Assembly (NCBI RefSeq): GCF_000735365.1
Contig: NZ_JMPL01000002.1
Location: forward strand, 62,001-126,000
Source: Kluyvera ascorbata ATCC 33433
GTDB taxonomy: Bacteria; Pseudomonadota; Gammaproteobacteria; Enterobacterales; Enterobacteriaceae
Direction: 5' to 3'
DNA: 64,000 nt
Part shown: positions 1-9,924 of the stretch, one piece after another
Layout of the letters: every line of letters begins with the position of its first letter
How positions within the stretch are numbered: the first letter of the stretch is position 1
The notes under the pieces: generated by a model
Seen by the model: the letters and a program-made list of their open reading frames with translations, nothing else
The model's database searches: none
Told to the model about the DNA's origin: nothing
Program-made: the position numbers and the translations under genes

Positions 1-707
1 GCCAGGTCTGGCGCGCGGCGAAAATCGTCGGTGCCGTCAAAGCGACCGGCGTACGTCCTATCACCAACGTGGTGATGATGGGCATGGGGGAACCCCTGCT
101 GAACCTGACCAACGTGGTTCCAGCAATGGAAATCATGCTGGACGATTTCGGTTTTGGTCTCTCTAAACGTCGCGTTACCCTGTCTACCTCAGGCGTTGTG
201 CCTGCGCTGGACAAACTGGGCGACATGATTGACGTGGCGCTGGCTATTTCCCTGCACGCACCGAACGACACCATCCGTGACGAAATTGTACCTATCAACA
301 AAAAGTACAATATCGCGACGTTCCTGGAATCCGTTCGTGGCTACATTTCGAAGTCCAACGCCAATCAGGGCCGCGTGACCATCGAATACGTGATGCTTGA
401 CCACGTCAACGACGGTACCGAGCATGCGCATGAGCTGGCTGCACTGCTGAAAGATACGCCGTGCAAGATCAACCTCATTCCGTGGAACCCGTTCCCGGGT
501 GCGCCGTATGGTCGCAGCTCTAACAGCCGTATCGACCGTTTCTGTAAAGTGTTGATGGGCTACGGTTTTACCACTATCGTGCGTAAAACTCGCGGAGATG
601 ACATTGATGCCGCCTGCGGTCAGTTGGCCGGTGATGTTATCGACCGTACCAAGCGTACAATGCGTAAGCGTATGCAGGGTGAAACCATCGAAGTAAAAGC
701 GCTGTAA
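1..707 (+). CDS. rlmN: 23S rRNA (adenine2503-C2)/tRNA (A37) methyltransferase RlmN, 3' part
   Basis: Radical-SAM enzyme that methylates C2 of A2503 in 23S rRNA and A37 of some tRNAs in the cytoplasm. The gene runs in from the left edge: the frame is open from base 3 ([16 protein letters not shown]...) so the ATG at 69 is internal. The N-terminal part, including the CxxxCxxC iron-sulfur motif, lies outside the window. Visible family features are the [12 protein letters not shown] stretch that follows the radical-SAM motif, [13 protein letters not shown], and the C-terminal [18 protein letters not shown]. The C-terminus with IEVKAL matches the E. coli family end. It is the first gene of the conserved rlmN-rodZ-ispG-hisS order. 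Confidence 0.96.
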   Translation, partial: QVWRAAKIVGAVKATGVRPITNVVMMGMGEPLLNLTNVVPAMEIMLDDFGFGLSKRRVTLSTSGVVPALDKLGDMIDVALAISLHAPNDTIRDEIVPINKKYNIATFLESVRGYISKSNANQGRVTIEYVMLDHVNDGTEHAHELAALLKDTPCKINLIPWNPFPGAPYGRSSNSRIDRFCKVLMGYGFTTIVRKTRGDDIDAACGQLAGDVIDRTKRTMRKRMQGETIEVKAL

Positions 708-984
708 TTCAGCGTGACGAGCGCCTGAAAGGGCGCACGTAGAGTCAAGTGCTTAAGGATTAGGCGAAACGTACTGATCTGGTTAATAATTACGGTGCGT
801 TTCGACAAGTATTGAGGCAGTATGTAGCGTTGCAATTACAGCGTGAATACTGCCTTTGACGCTGTTTTGGATAGGGTACACCCGACAGCCAGTCTGTCAG
901 TTCGAACACACGACCGGATGTTTCGCGGTGCGGGCAAGATTCCGCATCAGAACCTTAAATTTCACGAATCAGCAGTTGTAGCGA

Positions 985-2004
985 ATGAATACTGAAACCA
1001 ACCACGACCAACAAGAAGCACAGACCACGGGTGTCCGTTTGCGTAATGCCCGTGAACAACTCGGACTCAGCCAGCAAGCCGTTGCAGAACGCTTGTGCCT
1101 GAAGGTTTCCACCGTTCGTGATATTGAAGAAGATAAGGCGCCTGCTGAACTCGCTTCAACATTCTTGCGTGGTTATATCCGTTCCTACGCTCGCCTCGTG
1201 CATATCCCCGAGGAAGAGCTGCTGCCGATGATGGAAAAGCAAGCGCCGGTACGCGCGGCGAAAGTCGCACCGATGCAGACCTTCTCCTTGGGTAAACGTC
1301 GCAAAAAACGCGATGGCTGGCTGATGAGCTTTACCTGGCTCGTGCTGTTCGTGGTGGTCGGTTTAACCGTCGCCTGGTGGTGGCAGAACCACAAAGCGCA
1401 GCAGGAAGAGATCACCACCATGGCCGATCAGTCCTCCGTTGAGCTGAAAGCGAACGGCAGCGACGCGCAGGATATCCCGCTGAACACTGGCGCGGATGCT
1501 AACCAGGCTCCAACAACCGCTGATTCCGCAACAGCACCAGATACCGCGACCGCCGCACCAACGGATGCCGCACCATCTGCGACTACCGCACCAGCAGCGA
1601 CAGCACAGAATAACGCCGTTGTGGCACCGTCTCAGGCTAACGTCGACGGTACCGTAGCGCAAACCACAACTCCTGCACCACAGACCGCTACGCCGGGCGC
1701 ACTGCCAACTGACTCGGCTCAGACAACTGCCCCGGTTGCTGATGGCAACGCGCTGGTGATGAACTTCTCCGCCGACTGCTGGCTGGAAGTCACCGACGCT
1801 ACCGGTAAGAAACTGTTCAGCGGCCTGCAGCGTAAAGGTGGTAACCTGAACCTGAGCGGTCAGGCACCTTACAAACTGAAAATTGGTGCACCGGCCGCAG
1901 TACAGATTGAATACCAGGGTAAACCTGTCGATCTGAGCCGCTTTATCAGAACTAACCAGGTTGCGCGCCTGACCGTGAGTGCTGAACAATCACCAGCACA
2001 ATAA
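985..2004 (+). CDS. rodZ: Cytoskeleton protein RodZ
   Basis: Bitopic inner-membrane protein that links cytoplasmic MreB filaments to the elongation machinery and so sets rod shape. The 339-residue product has an N-terminal Xre-type helix-turn-helix (about residues 16-75, [20 protein letters not shown]), a basic juxtamembrane stretch (KRRKKRD), one membrane segment (about 112-133, [20 protein letters not shown]), a long Thr/Ala/Pro-rich periplasmic linker (about 165-250) and a C-terminal beta domain (DUF4115). The length is that of the enterobacterial family. The linker is low complexity and probably length-variable. A 277-bp gap separates it from rlmN and may hold its promoter. ispG follows 26 bp downstream, so the two are probably co-transcribed. 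Confidence 0.97.
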   Translation: MNTETNHDQQEAQTTGVRLRNAREQLGLSQQAVAERLCLKVSTVRDIEEDKAPAELASTFLRGYIRSYARLVHIPEEELLPMMEKQAPVRAAKVAPMQTFSLGKRRKKRDGWLMSFTWLVLFVVVGLTVAWWWQNHKAQQEEITTMADQSSVELKANGSDAQDIPLNTGADANQAPTTADSATAPDTATAAPTDAAPSATTAPAATAQNNAVVAPSQANVDGTVAQTTTPAPQTATPGALPTDSAQTTAPVADGNALVMNFSADCWLEVTDATGKKLFSGLQRKGGNLNLSGQAPYKLKIGAPAAVQIEYQGKPVDLSRFIRTNQVARLTVSAEQSPAQ

Positions 2005-2030
2005 CAGACGCGTAATGCGGGAGATTTTTC

Positions 2031-3149
2031 ATGCACAACCAGGCTCCAATTCAACGTAGAAAATCCACACGCATTTACGTTGGGAACGTGCCGATCGGCG
2101 ATGGGGCTCCTATCGCCGTACAGTCGATGACCAATACGCGCACAACAGACGTTGAAGCGACGGTTAATCAAATTAAGGCGTTAGAACGCGTTGGGGCGGA
2201 TATCGTTCGCGTATCCGTACCGACGATGGACGCTGCAGAAGCCTTCAAGCTTATCAAACAGCAGGTTAACGTCCCGCTGGTTGCCGATATTCACTTCGAC
2301 TACCGTATTGCCCTGAAAGTGGCGGAGTACGGCGTTGACTGCCTGCGCATTAACCCGGGTAACATCGGCAACGAAGAGCGTATTCGCATGGTTGTTGACT
2401 GCGCTCGCGATAAAAACATCCCTATCCGTATCGGCGTTAACGCCGGGTCGCTGGAAAAAGATCTGCAGGAAAAATACGGCGAGCCTACGCCGCAGGCGCT
2501 GCTGGAATCAGCCATGCGTCACGTGGATCACCTCGATCGTCTGAACTTCGATCAGTTTAAAGTCAGCGTGAAAGCGTCAGACGTTTTCCTGGCAGTGGAA
2601 TCTTATCGCCTGTTGGCGAAACAGATCGATCAACCGCTGCACCTTGGGATCACCGAAGCGGGCGGCCTGCGTAGCGGCTCCGTGAAGTCGGCGATTGGCC
2701 TTGGTCTGCTGCTGTCCGAAGGGATCGGCGATACGCTGCGCGTTTCGCTGGCGGCGGATCCGGTTGAAGAGATCAAAGTTGGTTTCGATATTCTGAAATC
2801 ACTGCGCATCCGCGCGCGCGGGATCAACTTCATCGCCTGTCCAACCTGTTCACGTCAGGAATTTGACGTTATCGGGACGGTCAACGCGCTGGAACAGCGT
2901 CTCGAAGATATCATCACCCCGATGGACGTATCGATCATCGGCTGCGTGGTAAACGGCCCTGGCGAAGCGCTGGTGTCGACGCTGGGCGTGACCGGCGGCA
3001 ACAAAAAAAGCGGCCTGTACGAAGACGGCGTGCGTAAAGACCGCGTTGATAACGACGATATGATTAGCCAGCTTGAAGCAAGAATCCGCGCGAAAGCCTC
3101 GGTGCTTGATGAAGCGCGCCGTATCGACGTTCAGCAGGTTGAAAAATAA
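2031..3149 (+). CDS. ispG: 4-hydroxy-3-methylbut-2-en-1-yl diphosphate synthase (flavodoxin) IspG
   Basis: Cytoplasmic [4Fe-4S] enzyme of the MEP pathway. It reductively opens methylerythritol cyclodiphosphate to HMBPP, the precursor of isopentenyl diphosphate and so of undecaprenol and quinones. The 372-residue protein equals the E. coli length. It has a TIM-barrel start ([19 protein letters not shown]) and the cluster ligands: a CPTC motif near residues 270-273 and a third Cys in [12 protein letters not shown] near 305, with the conserved Glu just after it. The start is the ATG preceded by a GGGAG ribosome site. A terminator-like hairpin lies between its stop codon and hisS. Confidence 0.98.
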   Translation: MHNQAPIQRRKSTRIYVGNVPIGDGAPIAVQSMTNTRTTDVEATVNQIKALERVGADIVRVSVPTMDAAEAFKLIKQQVNVPLVADIHFDYRIALKVAEYGVDCLRINPGNIGNEERIRMVVDCARDKNIPIRIGVNAGSLEKDLQEKYGEPTPQALLESAMRHVDHLDRLNFDQFKVSVKASDVFLAVESYRLLAKQIDQPLHLGITEAGGLRSGSVKSAIGLGLLLSEGIGDTLRVSLAADPVEEIKVGFDILKSLRIRARGINFIACPTCSRQEFDVIGTVNALEQRLEDIITPMDVSIIGCVVNGPGEALVSTLGVTGGNKKSGLYEDGVRKDRVDNDDMISQLEARIRAKASVLDEARRIDVQQVEK

Positions 3150-3183
3150 CGAGATGGGAAGCGGCTTGCTTCCTGTGTATGAT

Positions 3184-3221
3184 TGAACCCCAGGCGCTGA
3201 ACGCGCTGAGGGTTCATTTTT
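3184..3221 (+). terminator. Hairpin plus T-run between ispG and hisS
   Basis: TGAACCC (3184-3190) pairs with GGGTTCA (3210-3216), with further CAG/CTG pairing inside, followed by five T residues. This resembles a rho-independent terminator or attenuator and would make hisS at least partly independent of ispG. The first hisS codon is only 20 bp further on, so a hisS promoter would have to overlap or lie upstream of the hairpin. Confidence 0.65.
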
Positions 3222-3240
3222 ATATATAAAGAGAATTAAC

Positions 3241-4515
3241 GTGGCAAAAAACATTCAAGCCATTCGCGGCATGAACGATTATCTGCCTGGCGAAACCGCC
3301 ATCTGGCAGCGCATTGAAGGCACACTCAAGCAGGTGCTCGGCAGCTACGGTTATAGCGAAATCCGTTTGCCGATTGTAGAGCAGACCCCGTTGTTCAAAC
3401 GCGCTATCGGTGAAGTGACCGACGTGGTTGAAAAAGAGATGTATACCTTCGAAGACCGCAATGGCGATAGCCTGACGCTGCGTCCGGAAGGTACTGCGGG
3501 CTGTGTACGCGCCGGCATCGAACATGGTCTTCTGTACAATCAGGAGCAGCGTCTGTGGTACATCGGGCCGATGTTCCGCCACGAGCGCCCTCAGAAAGGA
3601 CGTTATCGCCAGTTCCATCAGCTGGGTTGCGAAGTCTTCGGTCTGCAGGGCCCTGACATCGACGCAGAGCTGATTATGCTGACTGCGCGCTGGTGGCGTG
3701 CGCTGGGTATCTCTGAACACGTGAATCTGGAGCTGAACTCCATCGGTTCTCTGGAAGCTCGAGCCAACTACCGTGACGCGCTGGTCGCTTTCCTTGAGCA
3801 ACACGTTGAAGTGCTGGATGAAGACTGCAAACGTCGTATGTACAGCAACCCGCTGCGCGTGCTGGATTCCAAAAACGCAGACGTTCAGGCGCTGCTGAAT
3901 GACGCTCCTGCGCTTGGCGACTATCTGGATGAAGAATCCCGTGAGCACTTTGCTGGCCTGTGCGCACAGCTTGATGCTGCCGGTATCGCCTACACCGTTA
4001 ACCAGCGTCTGGTTCGCGGCCTGGACTACTACAACCGTACCGTTTTCGAATGGGTTACCAACAGCCTCGGCTCGCAGGGTACCGTGTGTGCCGGCGGTCG
4101 TTATGATGGTCTGGTTGAGCAGTTAGGCGGCCGCGCTACCCCTGCGGTAGGCTTCGCGATGGGTCTGGAACGTCTTGTTTTATTAGTTCAGGCAGTTAAT
4201 CCGGAATTTAAAGCAGATCCTGTTGTCGATATATACCTGGTTGCTTCAGGCACCGATACTCAGTCAGCCGCAATGCGTCTGGCAGAACAGGTGCGTGATG
4301 CATTACCGGGTGTAAAACTGATGACCAACCACGGCGGCGGCAACTTTAAGAAACAGTTCGCGCGCGCTGATAAATGGGGCGCACGTATTGCCCTGGTTCT
4401 GGGTGAGTCAGAAGTTGAGCAAGCCACTGTTGTCGTGAAGGATTTGCGCTCTGGTGAGCAGACAACCGTAACGCAGGAAGGCGTTGCCGCGCATTTGCGC
4501 ACTATTCTGGGTTAA
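3241..4515 (+). CDS. hisS: Histidine-tRNA ligase HisRS
   Basis: Class II aminoacyl-tRNA synthetase that charges tRNA-His in the cytoplasm. The 424-residue product starts at GTG behind a GAGA ribosome site, as in E. coli. Visible motifs: motif 2 ([19 protein letters not shown]), the histidine-specific [15 protein letters not shown] and AGGRYDGLV signatures, and motif 3 ([11 protein letters not shown]). The C-terminal anticodon-binding domain starts near residue 325 (VDIYLVASG). Length and layout are standard. yfgM follows after 33 bp. Confidence 0.98.
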   Translation: MAKNIQAIRGMNDYLPGETAIWQRIEGTLKQVLGSYGYSEIRLPIVEQTPLFKRAIGEVTDVVEKEMYTFEDRNGDSLTLRPEGTAGCVRAGIEHGLLYNQEQRLWYIGPMFRHERPQKGRYRQFHQLGCEVFGLQGPDIDAELIMLTARWWRALGISEHVNLELNSIGSLEARANYRDALVAFLEQHVEVLDEDCKRRMYSNPLRVLDSKNADVQALLNDAPALGDYLDEESREHFAGLCAQLDAAGIAYTVNQRLVRGLDYYNRTVFEWVTNSLGSQGTVCAGGRYDGLVEQLGGRATPAVGFAMGLERLVLLVQAVNPEFKADPVVDIYLVASGTDTQSAAMRLAEQVRDALPGVKLMTNHGGGNFKKQFARADKWGARIALVLGESEVEQATVVVKDLRSGEQTTVTQEGVAAHLRTILG

Positions 4516-4548
4516 TCTCCAGGACATCATTATCAGGAGAAGGGCTGC

Positions 4549-5166
4549 GTGGAAATAAATAACGAAAACGATCAGGTTGAGGCGCTTAAAAGCTTCTTTG
4601 CTGAAAATGGCAAAGCGCTGGCCGTTGGGGTAATTTTAGGGATCGGTGCGCTGGTTGGCTGGCGTTACTGGAATTCCCATCAGGTAGACTCGGCCCGGGA
4701 ATCTTCCGCGGCTTACGAAAATGCCGTTTCTTCTCTTAGTTCAGGGAAACCGGAAGCGCTGGCCGCGGCTCAGAAATTTGCCGCAGAGACCAAAAACACC
4801 TATGGTGCGTTTGCCTCTCTGGAACTGGCTCAGGTCTTCGTGGACAAAAGCGACCTTGCTCAGGCTGAAAAACAGCTGCAGCAGGGCCTGGCAGCCGCAT
4901 CTGATGATAATCTGAAATCCGTTATCAGCCTGCGTCTGGCGCGCGTTCAGCTACAGCTGAAGCAGCCTGACGTTGCTCTGAAAACGCTGGAAGGCGTGAA
5001 GGGCGAAGGCTGGACGGCAATTGTTGCTGATTTACGCGGGGAAATCCTGCTCAGTAAAGGTGACAAGCAGGGCGCACGTGCGGCGTGGGAAGCTGGCGCT
5101 AAGAGCGATGCATCGCCCGCGCTGAGCGAAATGATGCGCATGAAAATTAATAATTTGTCCGTCTGA
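4549..5166 (+). CDS. yfgM: YfgM, ancillary SecYEG translocon subunit
   Basis: Single-pass inner-membrane protein with a periplasmic TPR-like domain. In E. coli it binds SecYEG together with PpiD and helps hand secreted proteins to periplasmic chaperones. The 205-residue product starts at GTG behind AGGAGAAGGG. An N-terminal cytoplasmic stretch (NENDQVEALKSFFAENGK) is followed by one membrane helix (about residues 23-41, ALAVGVILGIGALVGWRYW), then alternating Ala-rich helices typical of TPR-like folds. bamB starts 10 bp downstream, which suggests co-expression of two envelope-biogenesis genes. Confidence 0.96.
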   Translation: MEINNENDQVEALKSFFAENGKALAVGVILGIGALVGWRYWNSHQVDSARESSAAYENAVSSLSSGKPEALAAAQKFAAETKNTYGAFASLELAQVFVDKSDLAQAEKQLQQGLAAASDDNLKSVISLRLARVQLQLKQPDVALKTLEGVKGEGWTAIVADLRGEILLSKGDKQGARAAWEAGAKSDASPALSEMMRMKINNLSV

Positions 5167-5176
5167 GAGGGACCCG

Positions 5177-6355
5177 ATGCAATTGCGTAAATTACTTTTG
5201 CCAGGACTGCTTTCTGTCACTCTGTTGAGTGGTTGTTCACTGTTTAGCGGCGAAGAAGATGTTGTTAAAATGTCTCCTCTGCCAACCGTAGAAAACCAGT
5301 TTACGCCGTCTACCGCATGGGATGTTTCCGTCGGCAGCGGTATCGGTGATTTCTACTCCAACCTGCATCCGGCCTATGCGGACAGCGTGGTTTACGCGGC
5401 TGACCGTAAAGGTACCGTGAAAGCGTTGAACGCGGATGACGGGAAAGAAGTGTGGTCCGTTAACCTGGCAGAAAAAGATGGCTGGTTCTCTCGTAAGCCA
5501 GCGCTGCTCTCCGGCGGCCTGACCGTTGCCGGTGGCCACGTGTACGTGGGCAGCGAAAAAGCGCAGGTTTATGCGCTGGATGCGGGCGACGGCGCTGTTG
5601 TCTGGAAAACCACGGCAGCAGGCGAAGTGCTTTCTCGTCCAACCGTCAGCGATGGCCTGGTTCTGGTTCACACCAGCAACGGTCAGCTGCAGGCGCTGGA
5701 TGAAAACAGCGGCGTTGTGAAATGGACGGTGAACCTGGATATGCCAGCGCTTTCTCTGCGCGGCGAATCTGCACCGGCTGTTGCTTATGGCGCGGCGATT
5801 GTTGGCGGCGATAACGGTCGCGTGAGCGCGGTACTGATGCAGCAGGGTCAAATGATCTGGCAGCAGCGTATTTCTCAGGCTACCGGCTCTACCGAAATCG
5901 ACCGTCTGAGCGATGTAGATACCACTCCGGTTATCGTGAATGGCGTTGTCTACGCGTTAGCCTACAATGGTAACCTGACGGCGCTGGATCTGCGTAGCGG
6001 TCAGATTATGTGGAAACGCGAGCTGGGCTCGGTGAACGACTTCATCGTTGACGGCGACCGTATCTACATCGTTGACCAGAATGACCGTCTGCTGGCGCTG
6101 ACCACCGACGGTGGCGTGACCCTGTGGACGCAGAGCGATCTGCTGCACCGTCTGCTGACCTCTCCGGCGCTGTATAATGGCAGCCTGGTGGTAGGTGATG
6201 CAGAAGGCTACATGCACTGGATTAACCCGGAAGATGGCCGTTTCGTGGCTCAGCAAAAAGTTGACAGCGCGGGCTTCCTGACGGACCCGGTTGTTGCCGA
6301 CGGTAAACTGCTGATTCAGGCGAAAGACGGTACGGTTTACGCGATTACGCGTTAA
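5177..6355 (+). CDS. bamB: Outer-membrane assembly lipoprotein BamB
   Basis: Periplasm-facing lipoprotein of the BAM complex that helps BamA fold outer-membrane proteins. The 392-residue product has a lipoprotein signal peptide ending in the lipobox LLSGC (lipidated Cys20). It then shows repeated WD/PQQ-like blade motifs such as VYAADRKGTVKALNADDGKEVW, YALDAGDGAVVWKT and LTALDLRSGQIMWKRELG (shown in part), consistent with the eight-bladed propeller. The ribosome site GAGAGGG lies just before the ATG. The length equals that of E. coli BamB. A strong hairpin follows the stop codon. Confidence 0.98.
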   Translation: MQLRKLLLPGLLSVTLLSGCSLFSGEEDVVKMSPLPTVENQFTPSTAWDVSVGSGIGDFYSNLHPAYADSVVYAADRKGTVKALNADDGKEVWSVNLAEKDGWFSRKPALLSGGLTVAGGHVYVGSEKAQVYALDAGDGAVVWKTTAAGEVLSRPTVSDGLVLVHTSNGQLQALDENSGVVKWTVNLDMPALSLRGESAPAVAYGAAIVGGDNGRVSAVLMQQGQMIWQQRISQATGSTEIDRLSDVDTTPVIVNGVVYALAYNGNLTALDLRSGQIMWKRELGSVNDFIVDGDRIYIVDQNDRLLALTTDGGVTLWTQSDLLHRLLTSPALYNGSLVVGDAEGYMHWINPEDGRFVAQQKVDSAGFLTDPVVADGKLLIQAKDGTVYAITR

Positions 6356-6378
6356 CACCGGCGTTAATTCGGCAATGG

Positions 6379-6404
6379 ACGGCTCCTGAATGCTCAGGGG
6401 CCGT
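6379..6404 (+). terminator. Hairpin after bamB
   Basis: An 11-bp stem (6379-6389 with 6394-6404, one G-T pair) closes a 4-base ATGC loop. It is followed by TTGCTATTTATAG, only a weak T-run. It probably ends or attenuates the hisS-yfgM-bamB transcript before der, whose start is 48 bp further on. Confidence 0.6.
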
Positions 6405-6452
6405 TTGCTATTTATAGATTTTGTCAAAATTTTGAGTATATGAGGCTTTAAC

Positions 6453-7928
6453 ATGGTACCTGTGGTCGCGCTTGTCGGGCGCCCTAATGTTGGAAAATCC
6501 ACGCTTTTTAACCGCCTGACGCGCACTCGTGATGCGCTGGTTGCGGATTTCCCGGGTCTGACTCGTGACCGTAAGTACGGTCGTGCTGAAGTTGAAGGGC
6601 GTGAGTTTATCTGTATCGATACCGGCGGTATCGATGGCACGGAAGAGGGCGTGGAAACGCGCATGGCGGAGCAGTCACTGTTGGCGATTGAAGAAGCCGA
6701 CGTTGTGCTGTTTATGGTTGATGCACGTGCGGGGCTGATGCCTGCGGACGAAGGTATTGCCAAACATCTGCGTGCTCGTGAAAAGCCAACCTTCCTGGTG
6801 GCGAACAAAACGGACGGTATTGACCCGGATCAGGCCGTTGCTGACTTCTGGTCGCTGGGCCTTGGTGAAATCCACGCGATTGCGGCCTCTCATGGCCGTG
6901 GCGTGACCACCCTGCTGGAAACCGTTCTGCTGCCGTTCGTTGACGACATCAACCCGCCGGAAGAAGTGGACGAAGACGCCGAGTATTGGGCCAAATTCGA
7001 CGCTGAAAATGGCGAAGGGGTAGAAGAGCCGGAAGACGACTTCAACCCGCAGGATTTGCCAATCAAAATCGCTATCGTCGGTCGCCCGAACGTAGGTAAG
7101 TCTACGCTTACTAACCGTATCCTCGGCGAAGACCGCGTGGTGGTTTACGATATGCCGGGCACTACCCGTGACAGTATCTATATCCCGATGGAGCGCGATG
7201 AGCGTGAATACGTGCTTATTGATACCGCAGGTGTGCGTAAGCGCGGCAAGGTAACGGATACGGTTGAGAAATTCTCCGTTATCAAAACCCTGCAGGCCAT
7301 TGAAGATGCTAACGTTTGTCTGCTGGTCATTGATGCCCGTGAAGGTATCTCCGATCAAGACCTGTCGCTGCTGGGCTTTATCCTCAATAGTGGGCGCTCA
7401 CTTGTTATCGTCGTCAACAAGTGGGACGGCCTGAGCATGGAAGTGAAAGAGCAGGTGAAAGAGACCCTGGACTACCGTCTGGGCTTTATCGACTTTGCTC
7501 GCGTACACTTTATCTCCGCGCTGCACGGCAGCGGCGTAGGTAACCTGTTTGAATCTATCCGTGAAGCGTATGATAGCTCGACCCGTCGCGTCGGTACCGC
7601 GCTGCTGACCCGCATCATGACCATGGCGACTGAAGATCACCAGCCACCGCTGGTTCGTGGTCGTCGCGTGAAGCTGAAATATGCCCACGCCGGTGGTTAT
7701 AACCCGCCGATTGTGGTTATCCACGGTAACCAGGTGAAAGACCTGCCGGATTCCTACAAGCGCTATCTGATGAACTACTTCCGCAAATCGCTGGACGTGA
7801 TGGGTACGCCTATCCGTATTCAGTTCAAGGAAGGCGAGAACCCGTATGCGAACAAACGCAATACGCTGACGCCAACCCAGATGCGTAAGCGTCAGCGTCT
7901 GATTCGACACATTAAGAAGAGCAAATAA
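6453..7928 (+). CDS. der: Ribosome biogenesis GTPase Der (EngA)
   Basis: Essential tandem-domain GTPase needed for 50S subunit maturation. In the 491-residue protein the first G domain has P-loop GRPNVGKST (about residues 9-17), switch DFPGLTRD and NKTD. An acidic linker ([10 protein letters not shown]..., about 165-195) follows. The second G domain has P-loop GRPNVGKST (about 210-218), DMPGTTRDS and NKWD. A C-terminal KH-like domain ends in a basic tail ([14 protein letters not shown]). All G motifs are intact in both domains. It is followed by a classic terminator and a REP unit, after which the E. coli order is interrupted by an accessory block. Confidence 0.98.
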   Translation: MVPVVALVGRPNVGKSTLFNRLTRTRDALVADFPGLTRDRKYGRAEVEGREFICIDTGGIDGTEEGVETRMAEQSLLAIEEADVVLFMVDARAGLMPADEGIAKHLRAREKPTFLVANKTDGIDPDQAVADFWSLGLGEIHAIAASHGRGVTTLLETVLLPFVDDINPPEEVDEDAEYWAKFDAENGEGVEEPEDDFNPQDLPIKIAIVGRPNVGKSTLTNRILGEDRVVVYDMPGTTRDSIYIPMERDEREYVLIDTAGVRKRGKVTDTVEKFSVIKTLQAIEDANVCLLVIDAREGISDQDLSLLGFILNSGRSLVIVVNKWDGLSMEVKEQVKETLDYRLGFIDFARVHFISALHGSGVGNLFESIREAYDSSTRRVGTALLTRIMTMATEDHQPPLVRGRRVKLKYAHAGGYNPPIVVIHGNQVKDLPDSYKRYLMNYFRKSLDVMGTPIRIQFKEGENPYANKRNTLTPTQMRKRQRLIRHIKKSK

Positions 7929-7953
7929 GCAATTCTTTTAGCGCCGAATAGCC

Positions 7954-7979
7954 AAAAACCCGCGGAAGCGGGTTTTTTT
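7954..7979 (+). terminator. Rho-independent terminator of der
   Basis: ACCCGC (7958-7963), loop GGAA, GCGGGT (7968-7973), preceded by an A-run and followed by an unbroken T-run to 7979. It is a canonical intrinsic terminator on the plus strand, and the A-run would also serve the minus strand gene ending at 8041. Confidence 0.88.
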
Positions 7980-7989
7980 ATGGTCGCTG

Positions 7990-8020
7990 TAGGCCGGATA
8001 AGCAGAGCGCCATCCGGCGT
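7990..8020. repeat. REP element (single unit)
   Basis: The sequence reads TAGGCCGGATAAGC ... GCCATCCGGCGT, with GCCGGAT (7993-7999) pairing with ATCCGGC (8012-8018). It matches the enterobacterial REP/PU consensus and sits between the converging der and HD-protein genes, the usual extragenic position. Confidence 0.8.
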
Positions 8021-8040
8021 CAAAGCGCACGTTGCCCGCG

Positions 8041-8682
8041 CTAAGATTTCCAGCGCGACTGACGAATCACGCTGCAGAAATTGCCGGGAACAAACGTTGG
8101 GTCTTTGTCGGCAATAACGTCTGCTTTTACGTTACCGAAGGTGGTCTGCGTTTTGCCCTTAATACCGTCGTAGAATGCGCTGATGATGTTCTCTTTAAAA
8201 TTGTCGAGGCGCGGGTGTTGCTGAACCACGGCTTCACGGCTCTCGTCATTAAATTCCTCGTAACCGATACCCAGCACGTCCATTTCTACACCAGCGGTTA
8301 ACAGCGCAATTTCGGGTGCCATAAATTCCGGGATACCCGGCGTGGTATGCAGCGCTATCGCCGTCCACACTTTATTGATATCGGCGGGTGCCACGCCGTG
8401 CCCTTCCAGGAAGGCGCGGGCGGCGTTAGCGCCATCCACTTCAAAACGTTTATCACAGCTGCAGTGCTCATGTGTCAGGCCAATATCATGGAACATGCAG
8501 CCGACATACAGCAACTCGTGGTCTACCTTCAGTTCGCGGCGTAAACCGGCCAGTGCGCCCCAGTAGTAGACGCGGCTGGAATGATGGAACAGCAGATCGC
8601 TTTCGGTATCGCGAATAAATTCAGTGGTTTCGCGGGCCAGTTTGCTGTCGGGAATACGGATGCCTTGCACGTTGATAGTCAT
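8041..8682 (-). CDS. HD-domain metal-dependent hydrolase, cyanamide-hydratase-like
   Basis: A 213-residue protein with a metal-binding HD fold. First ligand His is in LLFHHSSRVYYWG (about residues 31-43), the HD pair in YVGCMFHDIGLTHEH (about 59-73), and a later conserved His in TAIALHTTPGIPE. The arrangement LxxHSxRV, LYVxCxxHDI, then a hydrophobic helix ending in a Gly resembles the cyanamide hydratase (yeast DDI2/DDI3-like) branch of HD proteins. That assignment is from recall of the family pattern, so the substrate is inferred only. No signal peptide or membrane segment is visible, so it is cytoplasmic. It is divergent from a GlxA-type regulator with 111 bp between the start codons, which suggests that regulator controls it. 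This gene is not part of the E. coli der-yfgJ interval. Confidence 0.8.
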   Translation of the reverse strand: MTINVQGIRIPDSKLARETTEFIRDTESDLLFHHSSRVYYWGALAGLRRELKVDHELLYVGCMFHDIGLTHEHCSCDKRFEVDGANAARAFLEGHGVAPADINKVWTAIALHTTPGIPEFMAPEIALLTAGVEMDVLGIGYEEFNDESREAVVQQHPRLDNFKENIISAFYDGIKGKTQTTFGNVKADVIADKDPTFVPGNFCSVIRQSRWKS

Positions 8683-8793
8683 ATTTTCCTCCTCACGGGT
8701 TGTTGAAGGGGAGTTTACAAGGCATTCTATATGTCATGAATTGTCGTTTTACGACGATTTAAGACATTGCATCGAATCAGGACTCCCCCATTT

Positions 8794-9768
8794 ATGAAAC
8801 GTGTTATTGCCCTTCTTGCCGTGCCTGGCGTTCAGCTATTGGACGTTTCCGGCCCGCTGGATGTCTTTGCTGAGGCTAACCGGATCCTGCATCGCGAGGT
8901 GTATGAGTTTGCCGTTATCGCGCTGGAGGAGACGACGGTGAGCGCCTCGTCTGGCGTGAAGCTGGTGGCGAACGCGCGATTGGCAGACACAGATGCACTT
9001 CAGCCGGATACGTTTTTGCTGGCCGGTGCGCCGGAAGTCTGGCAGCAGACGCTGAACGATGAGCAAATCGCGCGTATCCGCAGACTTTGTGAAAACAGTC
9101 GTCGTTATGGCTCCGTCTGTACCGGCGCGTTTCTATTAGCGCAAACGGGGCTGCTGACCCAGCGTAAAATCACCACGCACTGGGCCATGACCTCCCGGTT
9201 TATGGCGACGTTTTCAGACGTTGAGGTGGATGCGGATGCACTGTATGTGGCGGACGGCCCGGTCAGAACGGCGGCGGGCGTGACTTCGGGTATGGATTTA
9301 GCCATCCGACTGGTGGAAGAGGATTTGGGGCGCGAGGTGGCGCAGGAGATTGCCTGTAATCTGGTCATGTTTTTCCGCCGCCCGGTTAATCAGGGACATT
9401 TTATACGCCACAGCGCAGTCTCCACGACCGGTCGCAACGCGTTCCAGGATTTACAGCGCTGGACGCTCGCGAATCTGGCAACGGTGCTGAACCTGCAGGA
9501 TATGGCCGACCATATTGGTCTGAGCGCTCGCCATCTGGGCCGGCTTTTTCGCCAGGAGATGAATATGGCCTCCGGTGAGTGGCTGGAGGCCGGGCGCATT
9601 GACCGCGCGAAAATGCTGCTGGAAAGCGGTACGCTGCCGCTGAAAACCATCGCCAGCCAGTGCGGATATTCCAGCAGCGACGTGCTGCGAAGGGCTTTTA
9701 TCAAACGCGTCGGCATCACGCCTTCGATGTACCGACGGTTGAATGTGGCCCGGCCGTGGTCAGAATAA
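8794..9768 (+). CDS. GlxA-family transcriptional regulator (DJ-1/PfpI domain plus AraC-type HTH)
   Basis: A 324-residue regulator. The N-terminal two-thirds is a class I glutamine-amidotransferase/DJ-1-like domain with the nucleophile-elbow Cys in GSVCTGAFLLAQTGLL and the family-typical THWAMTSRF just after. The C-terminal ~100 residues are an AraC/XylS HTH (LQDMADHIGLSARHLGRLFRQE; TIASQCGYSSSDVLRRAFIKRVGITPSMYR). The ATG at 8794 is chosen over an upstream TTG because the domain begins at once (MKRVIALLAVPGV) and an AGGA-like site precedes it. The effector is unknown. Its divergent neighbour, the HD hydrolase, is the most likely target. Confidence 0.85.
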   Translation: MKRVIALLAVPGVQLLDVSGPLDVFAEANRILHREVYEFAVIALEETTVSASSGVKLVANARLADTDALQPDTFLLAGAPEVWQQTLNDEQIARIRRLCENSRRYGSVCTGAFLLAQTGLLTQRKITTHWAMTSRFMATFSDVEVDADALYVADGPVRTAAGVTSGMDLAIRLVEEDLGREVAQEIACNLVMFFRRPVNQGHFIRHSAVSTTGRNAFQDLQRWTLANLATVLNLQDMADHIGLSARHLGRLFRQEMNMASGEWLEAGRIDRAKMLLESGTLPLKTIASQCGYSSSDVLRRAFIKRVGITPSMYRRLNVARPWSE

Positions 9769-9924
9769 ATGAACCTAAGCGGTGGCTTATAACGGAGTTT
9801 GCTCGCGTAGCTGAAAATTATCACCCAGGCTTAAGTCAAAGACATAGTTTGTGCACGCATTGTGCTTTACACTGCGCGCTGCAAAAATTGAGTCAATAAA
9901 CGATTAAAGTAGGCGGTAAGGTCG

